Of a stretch of 58,692 bases of DNA, positions 25,634-35,500 are shown piece by piece (the first letter of the stretch is position 1; each line of letters opens with the position of its first letter). The stretch lies in assembly GCA_016930995.1 (NCBI GenBank), contig JAFGFQ010000151.1, forward strand, positions 1-58,692. The letters are read 5' to 3'. Under the pieces are notes generated by a model. The model was not told the origin of the DNA, did not search any database, and was given only the letters and a program-made list of their open reading frames with translations. The DNA comes from Thermoplasmatota archaeon. Lineage in GTDB: Archaea > Thermoplasmatota > E2 > DHVEG-1. The position numbers and the translations under genes are program-made.

Positions 25634-26814
25634 TCCTTTTCACCTCTCAACAGCGGAATCTCATAGGGGGTCCTTGAGGGGAACCAATCAAAGTTTACCC
25701 AGCGAACAATAATGGACTTATTCCAAGGTATTCTCATCACACCCCAGATACATTTTGGCCATCTCCCTTGATGTCCATCCCAGTAGTTCTGTTTCCATCG
25801 ATTGAAAGAAGAATTCTTAAAAAACGCGCTATAGTTATTCTCAATGAAATTGTTACATTGTATCACAGTCATATTCGCCATGTCTAGATACACTCCTTCA
25901 TTACTCCCCAAAATCGTATTATGTGCAATAACGTTGTGGTGCGCCCGGGTGATAATACACCCATACAGAGAATTATTACTGAAGTAGTTATGGTGAACAT
26001 GGTTGCTATCAGCCCCAGACCAAAGACCAACCCCACTGTATTCCTGATCCTTAATCAGGTTCCAGCTAATCTCAGTGCCCAGAGAACCAGGCCAGATACT
26101 GATCCCCGCATAGTTGTTTTCTATGGTATTCTGAACAATAGTGGTATTAGAGGACATGGATACCACAATTGCACAATGTCCATTCTGTGTAAATTCATTC
26201 CCCTGGATGATGCAATCAGTCGCCCTCTGGAGGAAAATACCTTCGTTTCCATTTTCTGAAATGAAATTCCCTGTGATAAGACTCTCAGACGATCCATTAA
26301 GGAAAATACCAATCGCATATCGACCGTTCTGAATGATACGGTTCCCTGAGATGATACATCCCTTTGATTGTGATTCGATTCCTGCATCAGCCTTTGGCGC
26401 ATCTCCACTGTTCTGAATAGTAAAACCATGCAAGGAGACGTTATCAGCACTGAGAACGATAACATCCCCGGTGTTTTCCCCATCGATTATTGTCGTAGTC
26501 TTGTTTTCTCCTATCAAATGCACTGATTTATCAATAAGAACATGTTCATAATAGGGGGATGACTCATCGTACACAAACACTGTGTCTCCGTGATGGGCAT
26601 AAAAAAGTGCTTCTTGAATCGTTGTAAAATTATTCGATCCATCCCCCCCCACATAGAGGATAGTGCCATCCCAGGTCTTTGAATTGATACAGGACAGATA
26701 TCCTATCCCTACAGAGGAACATAAAATACATGCAACGAAGAAGAAGATGCTTCCAAGAATTATTGCTTTTTTTAGCAGATGGATTGCCCCCTTGCTATTA
26801 ATATAGAAATACAC
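25630..26814 (-). CDS. Secreted NosD-like beta-helix protein, single module
   Basis: 394 residues with a hydrophobic N-terminal segment (AIILGSIFFFVACILCSSVGIG) and one beta-helix module of the same kind as each half of the downstream gene: LYVGGDGSNNFTTIQEAL at the start, GENKTTTIIDGENTGD, multiple GNxI and NxI rungs, and WVNFDWFPSRTPYE at the end. The GTG at 26814 lies in what looks like a TATA element (TATATAAGG), so the true start is probably some 30 nt downstream after AAGGGGG; no standard codon stands out there. First gene of a two-gene operon. Confidence 0.8.
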   Translation of the reverse strand: MYFYINSKGAIHLLKKAIILGSIFFFVACILCSSVGIGYLSCINSKTWDGTILYVGGDGSNNFTTIQEALFYAHHGDTVFVYDESSPYYEHVLIDKSVHLIGENKTTTIIDGENTGDVIVLSADNVSLHGFTIQNSGDAPKADAGIESQSKGCIISGNRIIQNGRYAIGIFLNGSSESLITGNFISENGNEGIFLQRATDCIIQGNEFTQNGHCAIVVSMSSNTTIVQNTIENNYAGISIWPGSLGTEISWNLIKDQEYSGVGLWSGADSNHVHHNYFSNNSLYGCIITRAHHNVIAHNTILGSNEGVYLDMANMTVIQCNNFIENNYSAFFKNSSFNRWKQNYWDGHQGRWPKCIWGVMRIPWNKSIIVRWVNFDWFPSRTPYEIPLLRGEKE

Positions 26815-26899
26815 CTTATATAAAATTGTTGTTCTCTTCTAGACCTAGTATTTTGATACTATCTCTATACATTTTTTGATATAAAAAGGGAAAAACTTC

Positions 26900-27910
26900 C
26901 TAAGATTTTTTATACACAACAAAATACCGCGTCAGGCTTCGATGGGATCTTACAGGATATGTCGCGATAAGGGAGAGATACTCTTCCCCGATGCAGCGTA
27001 TAGCCTCATTTGAAAGACCGATTACAGCACAGCCGTTATCCTTGAGGACCTGCGCAATTGTCTGAAAGGCCCTCCTGTATAACTGCGTAAGGTGCTCTCC
27101 TTTTGTTGTCGTCGCTCGTGCATAGGGAAAATCTGTTACTACCGCATCAACAGATGAAATATGCTGCGAGACAGCAGCGATATCTGTACAAAATAACTGA
27201 AAATTTTTTATCTGATAAAAATCAAGGTTTTTTCGGCATCCCTCGATCATCTTTTCTTCGATATCACTCCCAAATACTCGAACCCCCAAGAGCCCTGCTT
27301 CAAGCAGAATTCCCCCAGTTCCACAGAACGGGTCAAGTAAGGTTTCCTGTTTTTTTACTATGGAAAGGTTGACGAGAGCACGCGCGATTTTCGGATGAAG
27401 GGTAATCGGGGAGAGAAACGGACGTAGATGTCCGCGTCGTTGTTGAAATTGACGAGTGTTAATACTTGTTTTTTTTAAACCGACATAGATAGTATCCTCT
27501 GCGAGAATTGCTCTTAGCTCAATGTCAGGGGTTCTGAGATCCACGAGTCGGTTTTTCGTATAGACATCTCCGAGTTTGTCGATGAGGTCCTCTGAGGAGA
27601 TAGTTGATGACCGATTGTTACATCGAATCGCAATTGATCCCTCTGCGGGTAGTGGATATTTCTTAGCATATCGGACAATATCATCCAATGTAGCTGGACA
27701 TGAGAAAAGGAACTCATCGATGATAAAGGATAACGCGAGACGCTCCGCAAGTCGCTGGATAATTGTCTTCTGGGATGGAACGTCTACAACAAGGACGTCT
27801 TCAGTGGAATGTATGATAGTCGAGATACTCCGTTCGGCATCAAGCGCAGAAAGGATTTCAGCTCTAGGAAGCGTTGTATGTTCCTTGGATAGTTCAAATA
27901 GCAGCTTCAT
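26900..27910 (-). CDS. tRNA (guanine(10)-N2)-dimethyltransferase (TrmG10 type)
   Basis: 336 residues: an N-terminal THUMP-containing region (about 1-150) and a Rossmann methyltransferase domain. Motif I is LLDPFCGTGGILLEAGLLG; the catalytic (D/N)PPY-like site is TDFPYAR. MSL terms: RRGHLRPFLSPITLHPKIARALVNLS is typical of the archaeal Trm-G10/Trm11 family, which dimethylates G10 of tRNA. Single gene with its own AT-rich spacer. Confidence 0.9.
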   Translation of the reverse strand: MKLLFELSKEHTTLPRAEILSALDAERSISTIIHSTEDVLVVDVPSQKTIIQRLAERLALSFIIDEFLFSCPATLDDIVRYAKKYPLPAEGSIAIRCNNRSSTISSEDLIDKLGDVYTKNRLVDLRTPDIELRAILAEDTIYVGLKKTSINTRQFQQRRGHLRPFLSPITLHPKIARALVNLSIVKKQETLLDPFCGTGGILLEAGLLGVRVFGSDIEEKMIEGCRKNLDFYQIKNFQLFCTDIAAVSQHISSVDAVVTDFPYARATTTKGEHLTQLYRRAFQTIAQVLKDNGCAVIGLSNEAIRCIGEEYLSLIATYPVRSHRSLTRYFVVYKKS

Positions 27911-28002
27911 AACGTATCATAACCTGAAGGCTCTAAATATTCTGTTGCTAATAAAACAATAGGTTACTCGGAAGAAAACTTTTTATAACAACGAAAAAAA
28001 CC

Positions 28003-29202
28003 TTATTTTGTTGTATCCTTATCCTCGTCAACTTTTTTCTTTTTTAAACTTTTTTTCAACGCTTCATCGACCTTATCTTGGGTGGTGTGTTCCCCCTCAA
28101 ACCATTTCCCATCTGTGCGTTGATCGATTTTACCGGTGAGTTCATCAAGTTTGTATCGCATATAGTCTTGTCCTTTGAACCATTCGTCCTGTTGCTTTTT
28201 CGGATCCTTGATTGATTCTTCAGACTCTTCTTCAGACAGACAGGTTGTCTCTTTTTTCTTGGCTTGCACAGGAATCCGTATTTCCTCAACCCGTGCCTCG
28301 CTGCGTGAAGCACTCAGGTTTCTTGTTCCTCCCTCAGGATATCGAGTGTGCTCGCTTTTCAACCGCTGGGTCTCTTTTGACGAGAGCTGTCGCTCATCTG
28401 GTGATTCATTATACATGGGTTGCTTTTGTTTGTTTTGAGACCTCCTCTGTCTAATAAAGACATAGATAATTGACAGAATAACGACAAGGAGTGCGATAAG
28501 AACGGGAAGAATCTGAAGGAATCGGGATTCAGGTATATCGAAAAAAGATGCCTCAACGTTTTCTATCCGAATTATCGTTGATCCCGGGAGATAGCCGCTT
28601 TTGATGACTTGAATTGTCAGGGTGGTGAATACCTCGATTTCAGGTGCATATGTAAAGGCTTTGCCTTGTTGGTCCGTAAGTATCGGAGAGGCTTCCTCTG
28701 TGATATACACATAAGCATCTGGAACGGGTCTATCGTCTTGGTCTGTCACTGTAACCTGGAACTGTTGTTTTTCTTCGATCATTGCTTGATTTGTGACTAT
28801 TGACAACTCACCTTTTAACACGGATAGTTCAACGGTCGCATTTTGATATCCTTCTTTTGTTGCTCGTATAACAACCGTGTCAGACTCATCAAAACCTGGG
28901 GCTTGAATGGTGATATAGCGTTCTGTGAGACTTGTTCGATAGGTGGTTCCTAAAACCGTGACGTTGGCACCAAGAATCATAGATTCATTCTCTGTGTTGA
29001 CAGCGACATCATAGGTCCGTCCCTCGTAGATGATGAACCCAGCGATTTCAATCGAGTTTTCAGAATCATAGATATCAATAATGAGAGATGGTTCGTCCTG
29101 TGCATGAACTTGAGAGGAACATCCAGTAATTACAATAAATAACGCAAACACAACACCACTACTAAAACTCAACTGAGCTTTTCGATTCACAGTAATCCTC
29201 AT
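28003..29202 (-). CDS. Surface protein with Ig-like domains, one TM, charged tail
   Basis: 399 residues. An N-terminal signal segment (VVFALFIVITGCSSQ) includes a lipobox-like I-T-G-C. Two beta-rich domains follow (about 35-130 and 135-225, the second with DQDDRPVPDAYVYI, a carboxypeptidase-regulatory/Ig-like pattern). One membrane helix lies at about 230-255 (LPVLIALLVVILSIIYVFI). The final 145 residues are very charged and probably cytoplasmic, with two related stretches, DEWFKGQDYMRYKLDEL and GKWFEGEHTTQDKVDEAL. The repeat WF-x-G could be a small binding motif. Function unknown. Confidence 0.7.
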   Translation of the reverse strand: MRITVNRKAQLSFSSGVVFALFIVITGCSSQVHAQDEPSLIIDIYDSENSIEIAGFIIYEGRTYDVAVNTENESMILGANVTVLGTTYRTSLTERYITIQAPGFDESDTVVIRATKEGYQNATVELSVLKGELSIVTNQAMIEEKQQFQVTVTDQDDRPVPDAYVYITEEASPILTDQQGKAFTYAPEIEVFTTLTIQVIKSGYLPGSTIIRIENVEASFFDIPESRFLQILPVLIALLVVILSIIYVFIRQRRSQNKQKQPMYNESPDERQLSSKETQRLKSEHTRYPEGGTRNLSASRSEARVEEIRIPVQAKKKETTCLSEEESEESIKDPKKQQDEWFKGQDYMRYKLDELTGKIDQRTDGKWFEGEHTTQDKVDEALKKSLKKKKVDEDKDTTK

Positions 29203-29288
29203 CGATATTCTTGAGTGCTATATGCGAAGATATGGTTATACATATTTATGTTTTTTGAAAAAGGATACAAAAAAAATGTATCGACACT

Positions 29289-30350
29289 TTATTTTTCTGC
29301 GAGACGTTTTTTTAACTCAGTGATAATATCAATAGGTGTTGGATCGATACCCCGTAAAACCGCAAGATAACAGCTTGTGAAATCTCCTAGACACATGAGG
29401 TATATGAGTTTTGCAAGCTGGCTTTTGCCCTTTGGTGAGATTTCAATGATAGTGCCTGCTGTATTTTTAAAGAGGTCACGCATGAAATTTAACCGTGTTG
29501 TCATATCGATTGTTTCTTCGTCTTTATCCCGCATAATAATACAAGAGAATTGTTTTGAGACATCAGGATTTGCAGACCAACCGACGATATCATTGTGGTT
29601 ACACTCAGGAACGATATCTGTGCGGGCAATTACCTTACTGTTCTCGTTGAGTTGATGACGCCACCGTATCGCTATCGGTGTGTACACGCCCCATCCATAA
29701 ATCTGAGGAATCGTGTTCAATAGTTTTTTTGCCATCTGCTTTGCAGGGTTGTTTTCTTCCGGAATCTCCTTGTTGTTTAACGCAACAAACTCCTGAGTCA
29801 CTGTAATTGCTTCTTGGATATCGGTGTCGATTGATGTCTTTAGCAAACCTATTTTTTTTAAAAAAATGATGGAAGGGAATAAGAGATACGCAGTTGCTGC
29901 GCGTGGTTGGATGCCGGCAGGGATCTTCACAAATGGGACGGTACGTTTTTCTGCTAACTCTTGAAGTTTCCCCCCTGTTGAAATGCAAATAATCTTACAT
30001 TTTTTTTGGTAAGCGATTTTAAACGAACTTAAGGTCTCATCTGTGTTTCCTGAGTAACTAATACAAATGACAAGAGTGTCCTTATTCACCCATTTCGGAA
30101 GATCATATTCCCTATTCACTACCAGGGGAACATCAAGTTTATCACGGAAGAGGCATTGCATGATATCCCCTGAAATCGCAGAGGCGCCCATCCCAGTAAT
30201 GATAATATTATCAACTTTAAGAAAATTAAATCGCTCGACAGTTTCTGCAATCGCAAGGGACTCTTTAATCTGTTCCGGAAAACGAGCGAGTCCATCAAGC
30301 ATGTTTGCTTTATCAACCACTGTGATTCTTTCATTATCATTTGCCATCAT
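29289..30350 (-). CDS. Bifunctional phosphoglucose/phosphomannose isomerase
   Basis: 353 residues of the archaeal Pgi/Pmi (SIS-domain) family. IIITGMGASAISGDIM and VICISYSGNTDETLSSF are the sugar-phosphate-binding SIS motifs of the first domain, and the conserved PAGIQPRAATAYLL and NHNDIVGW sit between domains and in the second. It interconverts fructose 6-phosphate with glucose 6-phosphate and mannose 6-phosphate. Tandem ATGATG start; the first is used here. Single gene, divergent from the amidohydrolase gene. Confidence 0.93.
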   Translation of the reverse strand: MMANDNERITVVDKANMLDGLARFPEQIKESLAIAETVERFNFLKVDNIIITGMGASAISGDIMQCLFRDKLDVPLVVNREYDLPKWVNKDTLVICISYSGNTDETLSSFKIAYQKKCKIICISTGGKLQELAEKRTVPFVKIPAGIQPRAATAYLLFPSIIFLKKIGLLKTSIDTDIQEAITVTQEFVALNNKEIPEENNPAKQMAKKLLNTIPQIYGWGVYTPIAIRWRHQLNENSKVIARTDIVPECNHNDIVGWSANPDVSKQFSCIIMRDKDEETIDMTTRLNFMRDLFKNTAGTIIEISPKGKSQLAKLIYLMCLGDFTSCYLAVLRGIDPTPIDIITELKKRLAEK

Positions 30351-30480
30351 TTTCTATCATCTCATCTCTGCTTATTTGTGAGTTTTGCACATTACGAAGT
30401 AAGCAAGCCAAATCATATGGTGTATTCAAAAATATTTCTATGCTTTTTCAAGCAACAGATTGTCTCTGATAAAAAAGAGT

Positions 30481-30487
30481 TAAAAAC
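30481..30487 (+). promoter_or_regulatory. TATA box deciding the amidohydrolase start
   Basis: TTAAAAA lies only 3 nt before the first in-frame ATG (30490) but 24 nt before the second (30511). Archaeal initiation about 25 nt past the box would make ATG 30511 a leaderless start, so the later ATG is preferred. Confidence 0.45.
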
Positions 30488-30510
30488 TCATGCGGTTTAC
30501 GTTTCCGCAT

Positions 30511-31521
30511 ATGAAGTATATTCAGGGAGATATCCTTACCCCAGATGGTTTTATCACAGGATATTTGGAATATGATGAGAACCAGCGCCTGTATGAAATT
30601 CGGAAAGGAGCCCCCGCAGTAAAACCAGACATAAAAGGATTCATCATCCCCTCATGTGTCAATGCCCATACCCATTTGGGGGATTCATTCATCAGATATC
30701 AACATCTCGACCTCCCTCACAATGTAAAAGAACTCGTGGCACCCCCGTTCGGCTTGAAACATCGTCTTTTAAAGCAAGCCTCCGAAGAAGAAATCCTGAC
30801 GGGAATCCGTCGGTCCCTTGAGGAGATGACCCGTGCAGGTACTTCATGGTTCTGTGATTTCCGAGAAGGTGGCTTAATCGGGGTATTTGACCTGAGAAAA
30901 GCGATGAAAAACCATCCTGTCAGTTCAGTGATCCTCGCCCGTCCATCCCGAATGATCTATGAAAAAGAGGAACTTGATCATCTCCTACAGAGCTCTGATG
31001 GAATCGGTTTAAGCAGCATCTCTGATTGGGAACCTGCTGAAATCGAAAAGATAGCACACCATACACGTCAAAAGAAGAAGTTGTTTGCATTACATGCAAG
31101 CGAAGTGGAACGCGAAAACATCGACCGTGTGCTTGATTTACATCCAAATCTGCTTGTGCATATGATTGCAGCGACACAGTCTGACCTTGAACGAGTCAAA
31201 GATATGAACATCCCCATTGTCCTCTGCCCCCGATCGTATATGTTTTTCCAGCTGAAATTCAATCTGGAACTTCTGAAAAAAGCAGGGGTTCCTCTGCTAC
31301 TTGGCACCGACAATGGTATGATAAACACCCCAGACGTTCTTGAGGAGGTACGGCTGTTGTATAAAACAGGTGTTTTTTCTCTTGAAGAATTGTTAACAAC
31401 CGTAACCTATACTCCAAGGAAAGCTTTAAATTTAGATGACTGCATTCAGGGTCGCGACCTATCAGAAAAAGTAATCGTTTTAGAGAGAGACTCTTTAAAA
31501 CAACTATTTGTGTCAAAGTAG
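30511..31521 (+). CDS. Amidohydrolase family metal-dependent hydrolase
   Basis: About 336 residues of the TIM-barrel amidohydrolase superfamily. Metal ligands are H-x-H in NAHTHLGDS, His in FALHASEVE, His in LVHMIAA, and Asp in LLGTDNGM. The order fits the deaminase-type subgroup (adenosine, cytosine, chlorohydrolase-like), with R-P-S and S-I-S-D between. The substrate cannot be read. A CBS-domain gene follows after 21 nt and glyS shortly after that, so all three may share a transcript. Confidence 0.8.
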   Translation: MKYIQGDILTPDGFITGYLEYDENQRLYEIRKGAPAVKPDIKGFIIPSCVNAHTHLGDSFIRYQHLDLPHNVKELVAPPFGLKHRLLKQASEEEILTGIRRSLEEMTRAGTSWFCDFREGGLIGVFDLRKAMKNHPVSSVILARPSRMIYEKEELDHLLQSSDGIGLSSISDWEPAEIEKIAHHTRQKKKLFALHASEVERENIDRVLDLHPNLLVHMIAATQSDLERVKDMNIPIVLCPRSYMFFQLKFNLELLKKAGVPLLLGTDNGMINTPDVLEEVRLLYKTGVFSLEELLTTVTYTPRKALNLDDCIQGRDLSEKVIVLERDSLKQLFVSK

Positions 31522-31542
31522 GTAGGGACGAGAGGGACAATA

Positions 31543-32397
31543 ATGATGAAAATTGAAAATGCGATGTCGAAAGAATTGGTTGTTGGCTATGTTCCAGGTA
31601 CTATCCGAGATGCTTTAAAAACTCTTGCGAAACACAATGTCTCTGGAATGCCAATTCTAAAGAAAGATACAAAAAAAGTCGCAGGCGTTCTCACTCGTTC
31701 TGATATCTTTAAAAATCCTGATGAGGAACAAATCGCCTTAATCATGAGTACCAAACCATACACGGTGTTGAAAGACGAAGACTTGCCCTCTGCAGCAAAG
31801 CTCCTCTACGAGCATCGTATCCATGGTCTGCCGGTGATCGATAAAAGGAAAAATCTGGTAGGTATCATCAGCCCCACCGACATTCTCAAAGCCTTGGACG
31901 ATTCCTACGATGATATTGTTGATAATTATTTCACACGGAATCTTGTCCCGGTATATCAAGAGACACCAATTACGATTATCATGGAAATCATCAATGTCAC
32001 CAGTGAGACCGCTCTTCCGATTCTGAACAAAGAATGTGAGCTTGGTGGTATCGTCAGTGAAGGGGACCTCTTTAAACTCAGCCATATCAAGGAAAGTGTT
32101 TCCCAGACGAATCTTGGTATGGGTGGCGACGAGGATGACTGGACCTGGGAAGGAATCAGAGATACCATCCGGTTGTATTACTCGACAACCAAAGTCGACC
32201 TCCCTGCAGTACCTGTAAAAGAAATCATGATTACGAATGTCATCAAGGCGTATAAGAACGATCCAATCTCTGAAATCGCCCGTAAGATGATAAAAAACAA
32301 GATCAGCCACGTCCCCGTGGTCAGTCCTGAGAACAAACTGCTTGGGATGGTGACCGATATCGATCTGATGGCATGCATGTTTAAATCCTCCAAATGA
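31543..32397 (+). CDS. Four-CBS-domain protein
   Basis: 284 residues made of two Bateman modules, so four CBS domains: repeats of the type VSGMPILKKDTKKVAGVLTRSDIF (about 35-58), IHGLPVIDKRKNLVGIISPTDIL, SETALPILNKECELGGIVSEGDLF and ISHVPVVSPENKLLGMVTDIDLM. No effector domain. Such proteins bind adenosyl ligands and act as energy or SAM sensors; target unknown. ATGATG start; glyS follows after 33 nt. Confidence 0.9.
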   Translation: MMKIENAMSKELVVGYVPGTIRDALKTLAKHNVSGMPILKKDTKKVAGVLTRSDIFKNPDEEQIALIMSTKPYTVLKDEDLPSAAKLLYEHRIHGLPVIDKRKNLVGIISPTDILKALDDSYDDIVDNYFTRNLVPVYQETPITIIMEIINVTSETALPILNKECELGGIVSEGDLFKLSHIKESVSQTNLGMGGDEDDWTWEGIRDTIRLYYSTTKVDLPAVPVKEIMITNVIKAYKNDPISEIARKMIKNKISHVPVVSPENKLLGMVTDIDLMACMFKSSK

Positions 32398-32430
32398 ATT
32401 TCCTTTTTCTAATACAGGAGATTTTCACTG

Positions 32431-34083
32431 ATGCCACAAGATATTTACGATAAAATCATGATGGTCGCAAAAAGGAGAGGGTTTATCTATCCGTCATTTG
32501 AAATCTATGGTGGTATCGCAGGATTCTATGATTACGGACCACTCGGCTCTCAACTGAAAAACAACGTTGAGAATCTCTGGAGACGTTTCTTTCTCCTCCA
32601 GGACAATTGCATCGAGATAAGCACTCCAACGATCACTTTATATGAGGTATTACAAGCCTCTGGGCATGTGGAGGAATTCACGGATCTCACTGTTGACTGC
32701 AGTCGTTGTAAACGGTCCTATAAGGTCGAGGACATCATTGAAAAAGGTGTTTCCCTTGAGCAAGCGGTTAAAGGTAATAAAATCATCTGTCCGACCTGCA
32801 AAACCGACTTACATGATGCCCATCCTGTAAACCTGATGTTTTCAACAACGATTGGCATCGGGGACGGAAGAAGAGCGTTCCTTCGTCCAGAGACCGCACA
32901 AGGAATTTTTACCAATTTCCATCTGCTCTATCAATACAGCCGGAAGAAACTGCCGTTCGGGGTCGTTCAAATCGGGAAAGGGTACCGCAATGAGATCTCT
33001 CCGAGACAAGGAACTCTCCGTCAACGTGAGTTCTCCATGGCCGAGGCAGAAATCTTCTTCGACCCTAAAGATAAGACCCATCCACGTTTTGATGCGATAC
33101 AGGTCAATCATCTCATCCTCTTTGATAATGAGAAAGAATGGAATATTTCGGTTGCCGATGCGGTGAAAAAAAAGATCATCAACAACCAAGCATTAGCCTA
33201 TTATATGTATCTGACCCAAGAGTTCCTCTTCACTGCAGGGGTGGACCAGAAGAAGTTCCGATTCCGTAAACATGCAGATGACGAACTTGCACACTATGCA
33301 ACCGAATGCTGGGATGCAGAACTACGTAGTGAACGGTTCGGGTGGGTGGAATGTGTCGGGATCGCCGACCGGTCCGCCTATGACCTTAATGCCCATATCG
33401 TCTCCTCTGGTGTTGATATGTACGCACTGCGTGTCTTTGAACAGCCTCAAGAAGTGACGGTTAAAAAAATCATCCCAAAGATGAACATCCTTGGACCACG
33501 GTTCGGAGGCAAAGCAGGGAAAATCAAAGACCAGCTAGAGCAGCTCAACGCAAACTCTGTTAAGACCATCACCATGACAATCGATGGGGAATCAATTGAT
33601 ATCCCAAAAGAGTGTTATGACATCGTTACGGTAAAAGAAAAGCAAATCGGGGAGAAATTCGTCCCCCATGTTATCGAACCATCCTTCGGGATTGATCGGG
33701 TTCTCTATTTCCTCCTTGAGCATAATTATGTTGAGGGAAAGAAAAAGGAGGAAGACTATACCATGCTCCAGCTCAATCCTCTGGTAGCACCTATCAAAAC
33801 CGGAATCTTCCCGCTGATTAGCGATGACGCTCTCATCGGCATCGCAAAGGAAATCAACGATGCTTTAAGGAAAGAAGGGATCGCAACCTTTTATGATGAG
33901 AGCGGGACCATTGGGCGACGTTACGCACGCATGGATGAAATTGGTACTCCTTTCTGTCTCACTGTTGATCATGATTCATTACACGACAAAAAGGTCACCA
34001 TCAGGGATCGCGATACGACCAAGCAAGAGAGAATCCAGATACAAGACGTTATCACCTATCTGAAGACGAGGATATCGTACTAA
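32431..34083 (+). CDS. glyS: Glycyl-tRNA synthetase (archaeal/eukaryotic dimer type)
   Basis: 550 residues, class IIa. Class II motif 1 is near YDYGPLGSQLKNNVENLWRRFF, motif 2 in QIGKGYRNEISPRQGTLRQREFSMAEAEIFF, and motif 3 in EPSFGIDRVLYFLLE. A zinc-binding insertion CSRCKRSYKV...CPTC occurs near residues 90-130. The C-terminal anticodon-binding domain spans about 440-550. ATG follows AGGAGATTTTCACTG. Confidence 0.97.
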   Translation: MPQDIYDKIMMVAKRRGFIYPSFEIYGGIAGFYDYGPLGSQLKNNVENLWRRFFLLQDNCIEISTPTITLYEVLQASGHVEEFTDLTVDCSRCKRSYKVEDIIEKGVSLEQAVKGNKIICPTCKTDLHDAHPVNLMFSTTIGIGDGRRAFLRPETAQGIFTNFHLLYQYSRKKLPFGVVQIGKGYRNEISPRQGTLRQREFSMAEAEIFFDPKDKTHPRFDAIQVNHLILFDNEKEWNISVADAVKKKIINNQALAYYMYLTQEFLFTAGVDQKKFRFRKHADDELAHYATECWDAELRSERFGWVECVGIADRSAYDLNAHIVSSGVDMYALRVFEQPQEVTVKKIIPKMNILGPRFGGKAGKIKDQLEQLNANSVKTITMTIDGESIDIPKECYDIVTVKEKQIGEKFVPHVIEPSFGIDRVLYFLLEHNYVEGKKKEEDYTMLQLNPLVAPIKTGIFPLISDDALIGIAKEINDALRKEGIATFYDESGTIGRRYARMDEIGTPFCLTVDHDSLHDKKVTIRDRDTTKQERIQIQDVITYLKTRISY

Positions 34084-34088
34084 TCGTA

Positions 34089-35405
34089 TCAGAATGCTTT
34101 TACTGTTTTTTCAACGATTGTAAGTGCCTCATCTATCTCCACTGCAGTGATGTTCAACGGCGGTCTGAATCGAATGGTGACAGAGCCACAGGTGAGGACC
34201 AGAAGACCATTAGAATAGATTTTCCCCTGTAAGGCATCTCGCCTCTCAGGAGTTGATACATCAAAGGCGCACATCAACCCCTTCCCACGAGCATTGGAAA
34301 TCTTCTGTGGGTACTTCTTCTCGATTGCCTCTAATCCCTGCAATAAACGTTTTCCTTGAATCTCCGCATTTTCCACGAGGTGTTCTTCTTTAATGACCTC
34401 AAGGTATTTCTGACAACGGACCATATCAATCAGGTTCCCACCCCAAGTGGAGTTTAACCTGCTTGGGACAGCAAAGACGTTTTCTTTTACCTCATCAACA
34501 CGGTCACTGACCATGATACCACAGACCTGGGTTTTCTTTCCGAATGCAACGATATCCGGCTCGAAATCAAAATGCTCATACGCCCACATCTTTCCAGTGA
34601 GCCCGACACCGCTTTGGATCTCATCGACGATGAACATCATCTCATGCGTATCACAAAGTTTCCGAAGATGCTGGAAGAACTCCTTGCGGAAATGGTTATC
34701 ACCGCCTTCTCCTTGTATGGGTTCGATGATGAGTGCAGCGATGTCATCTGGGTTTTTCGCTATTGCGCCTTCTATTTGAGTCACCGCTTGTTGCTCTCGT
34801 TCCTCCACATCCTTGATACTTGCATCGGTTAGTGGGAACCGTACCTTTGGGTTGTCAATCCTTGGCCAGTCAAACTTCGTAAAATATTTCGTCTTATTCT
34901 GATTAAAGGTATTGGTCATGGAAAGAGTATAACCAGTCCGGCCATGAAACGCATCCTTAAAATGGATAACCTGTCGTCCCTTCTTTCCAACGCCTCGATC
35001 CAGATTTTTCCGTATCTTCCAGTCAAACGCGGTTTTAATCCCATTTTCAATCGCTAGTGCACCCCCAGCCACAAAGAAGAGGTGATGGAAGTGTTTTGGC
35101 ATTGCATACCTACCGAATACGTCGACAAACTCAGCCATCTCGACAGTGTACACGTCCGAGTTCGTCGGGTTATTAATTGCGATTTCCCCCATTTTTTTTA
35201 TAACATCAGGTGTAGTCATCGCAGGATGATTGCATCCGAGTGGTGCGGTTGCAAAAAACGAGAAACCATCAAGAAAATATTTCCCGGTACGGGAATCGTA
35301 GATCCTACATCCTTTACTTTTTTTAAGGTCCAAGACGAGGTCGAACCCGTCTGCGAGCATATATTTTCCCAGCGTTGCATGGACTTCTGTTGGTTTTATC
35401 GTCAT
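34089..35405 (-). CDS. lat: L-lysine 6-aminotransferase
   Basis: A 438-residue class III aminotransferase. The L-lysine epsilon-aminotransferase signatures are LDGFSFFATAPLGCNHP, VAGGALAIENGIKTAFDWK, HFKDAFHGRTGYTLSMTN, IVDEIQSGVGLTG and the Schiff-base Lys in AFGKKTQVCGI. It moves the epsilon-amino group of lysine to 2-oxoglutarate, giving aminoadipate semialdehyde. It lies 95 bp after SDH on the same strand, so the operon encodes two routes from lysine to the same semialdehyde. Confidence 0.9.
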   Translation of the reverse strand: MTIKPTEVHATLGKYMLADGFDLVLDLKKSKGCRIYDSRTGKYFLDGFSFFATAPLGCNHPAMTTPDVIKKMGEIAINNPTNSDVYTVEMAEFVDVFGRYAMPKHFHHLFFVAGGALAIENGIKTAFDWKIRKNLDRGVGKKGRQVIHFKDAFHGRTGYTLSMTNTFNQNKTKYFTKFDWPRIDNPKVRFPLTDASIKDVEEREQQAVTQIEGAIAKNPDDIAALIIEPIQGEGGDNHFRKEFFQHLRKLCDTHEMMFIVDEIQSGVGLTGKMWAYEHFDFEPDIVAFGKKTQVCGIMVSDRVDEVKENVFAVPSRLNSTWGGNLIDMVRCQKYLEVIKEEHLVENAEIQGKRLLQGLEAIEKKYPQKISNARGKGLMCAFDVSTPERRDALQGKIYSNGLLVLTCGSVTIRFRPPLNITAVEIDEALTIVEKTVKAF

Positions 35406-35500
35406 GTGACCAATTCTCCTTTAAAAGTGGATTGTTCTCTGTTTGAGCGGTATCTTTCTGTGTTATAAAATGGTATCGGTTGTGTGTAAATGAAAAATAA

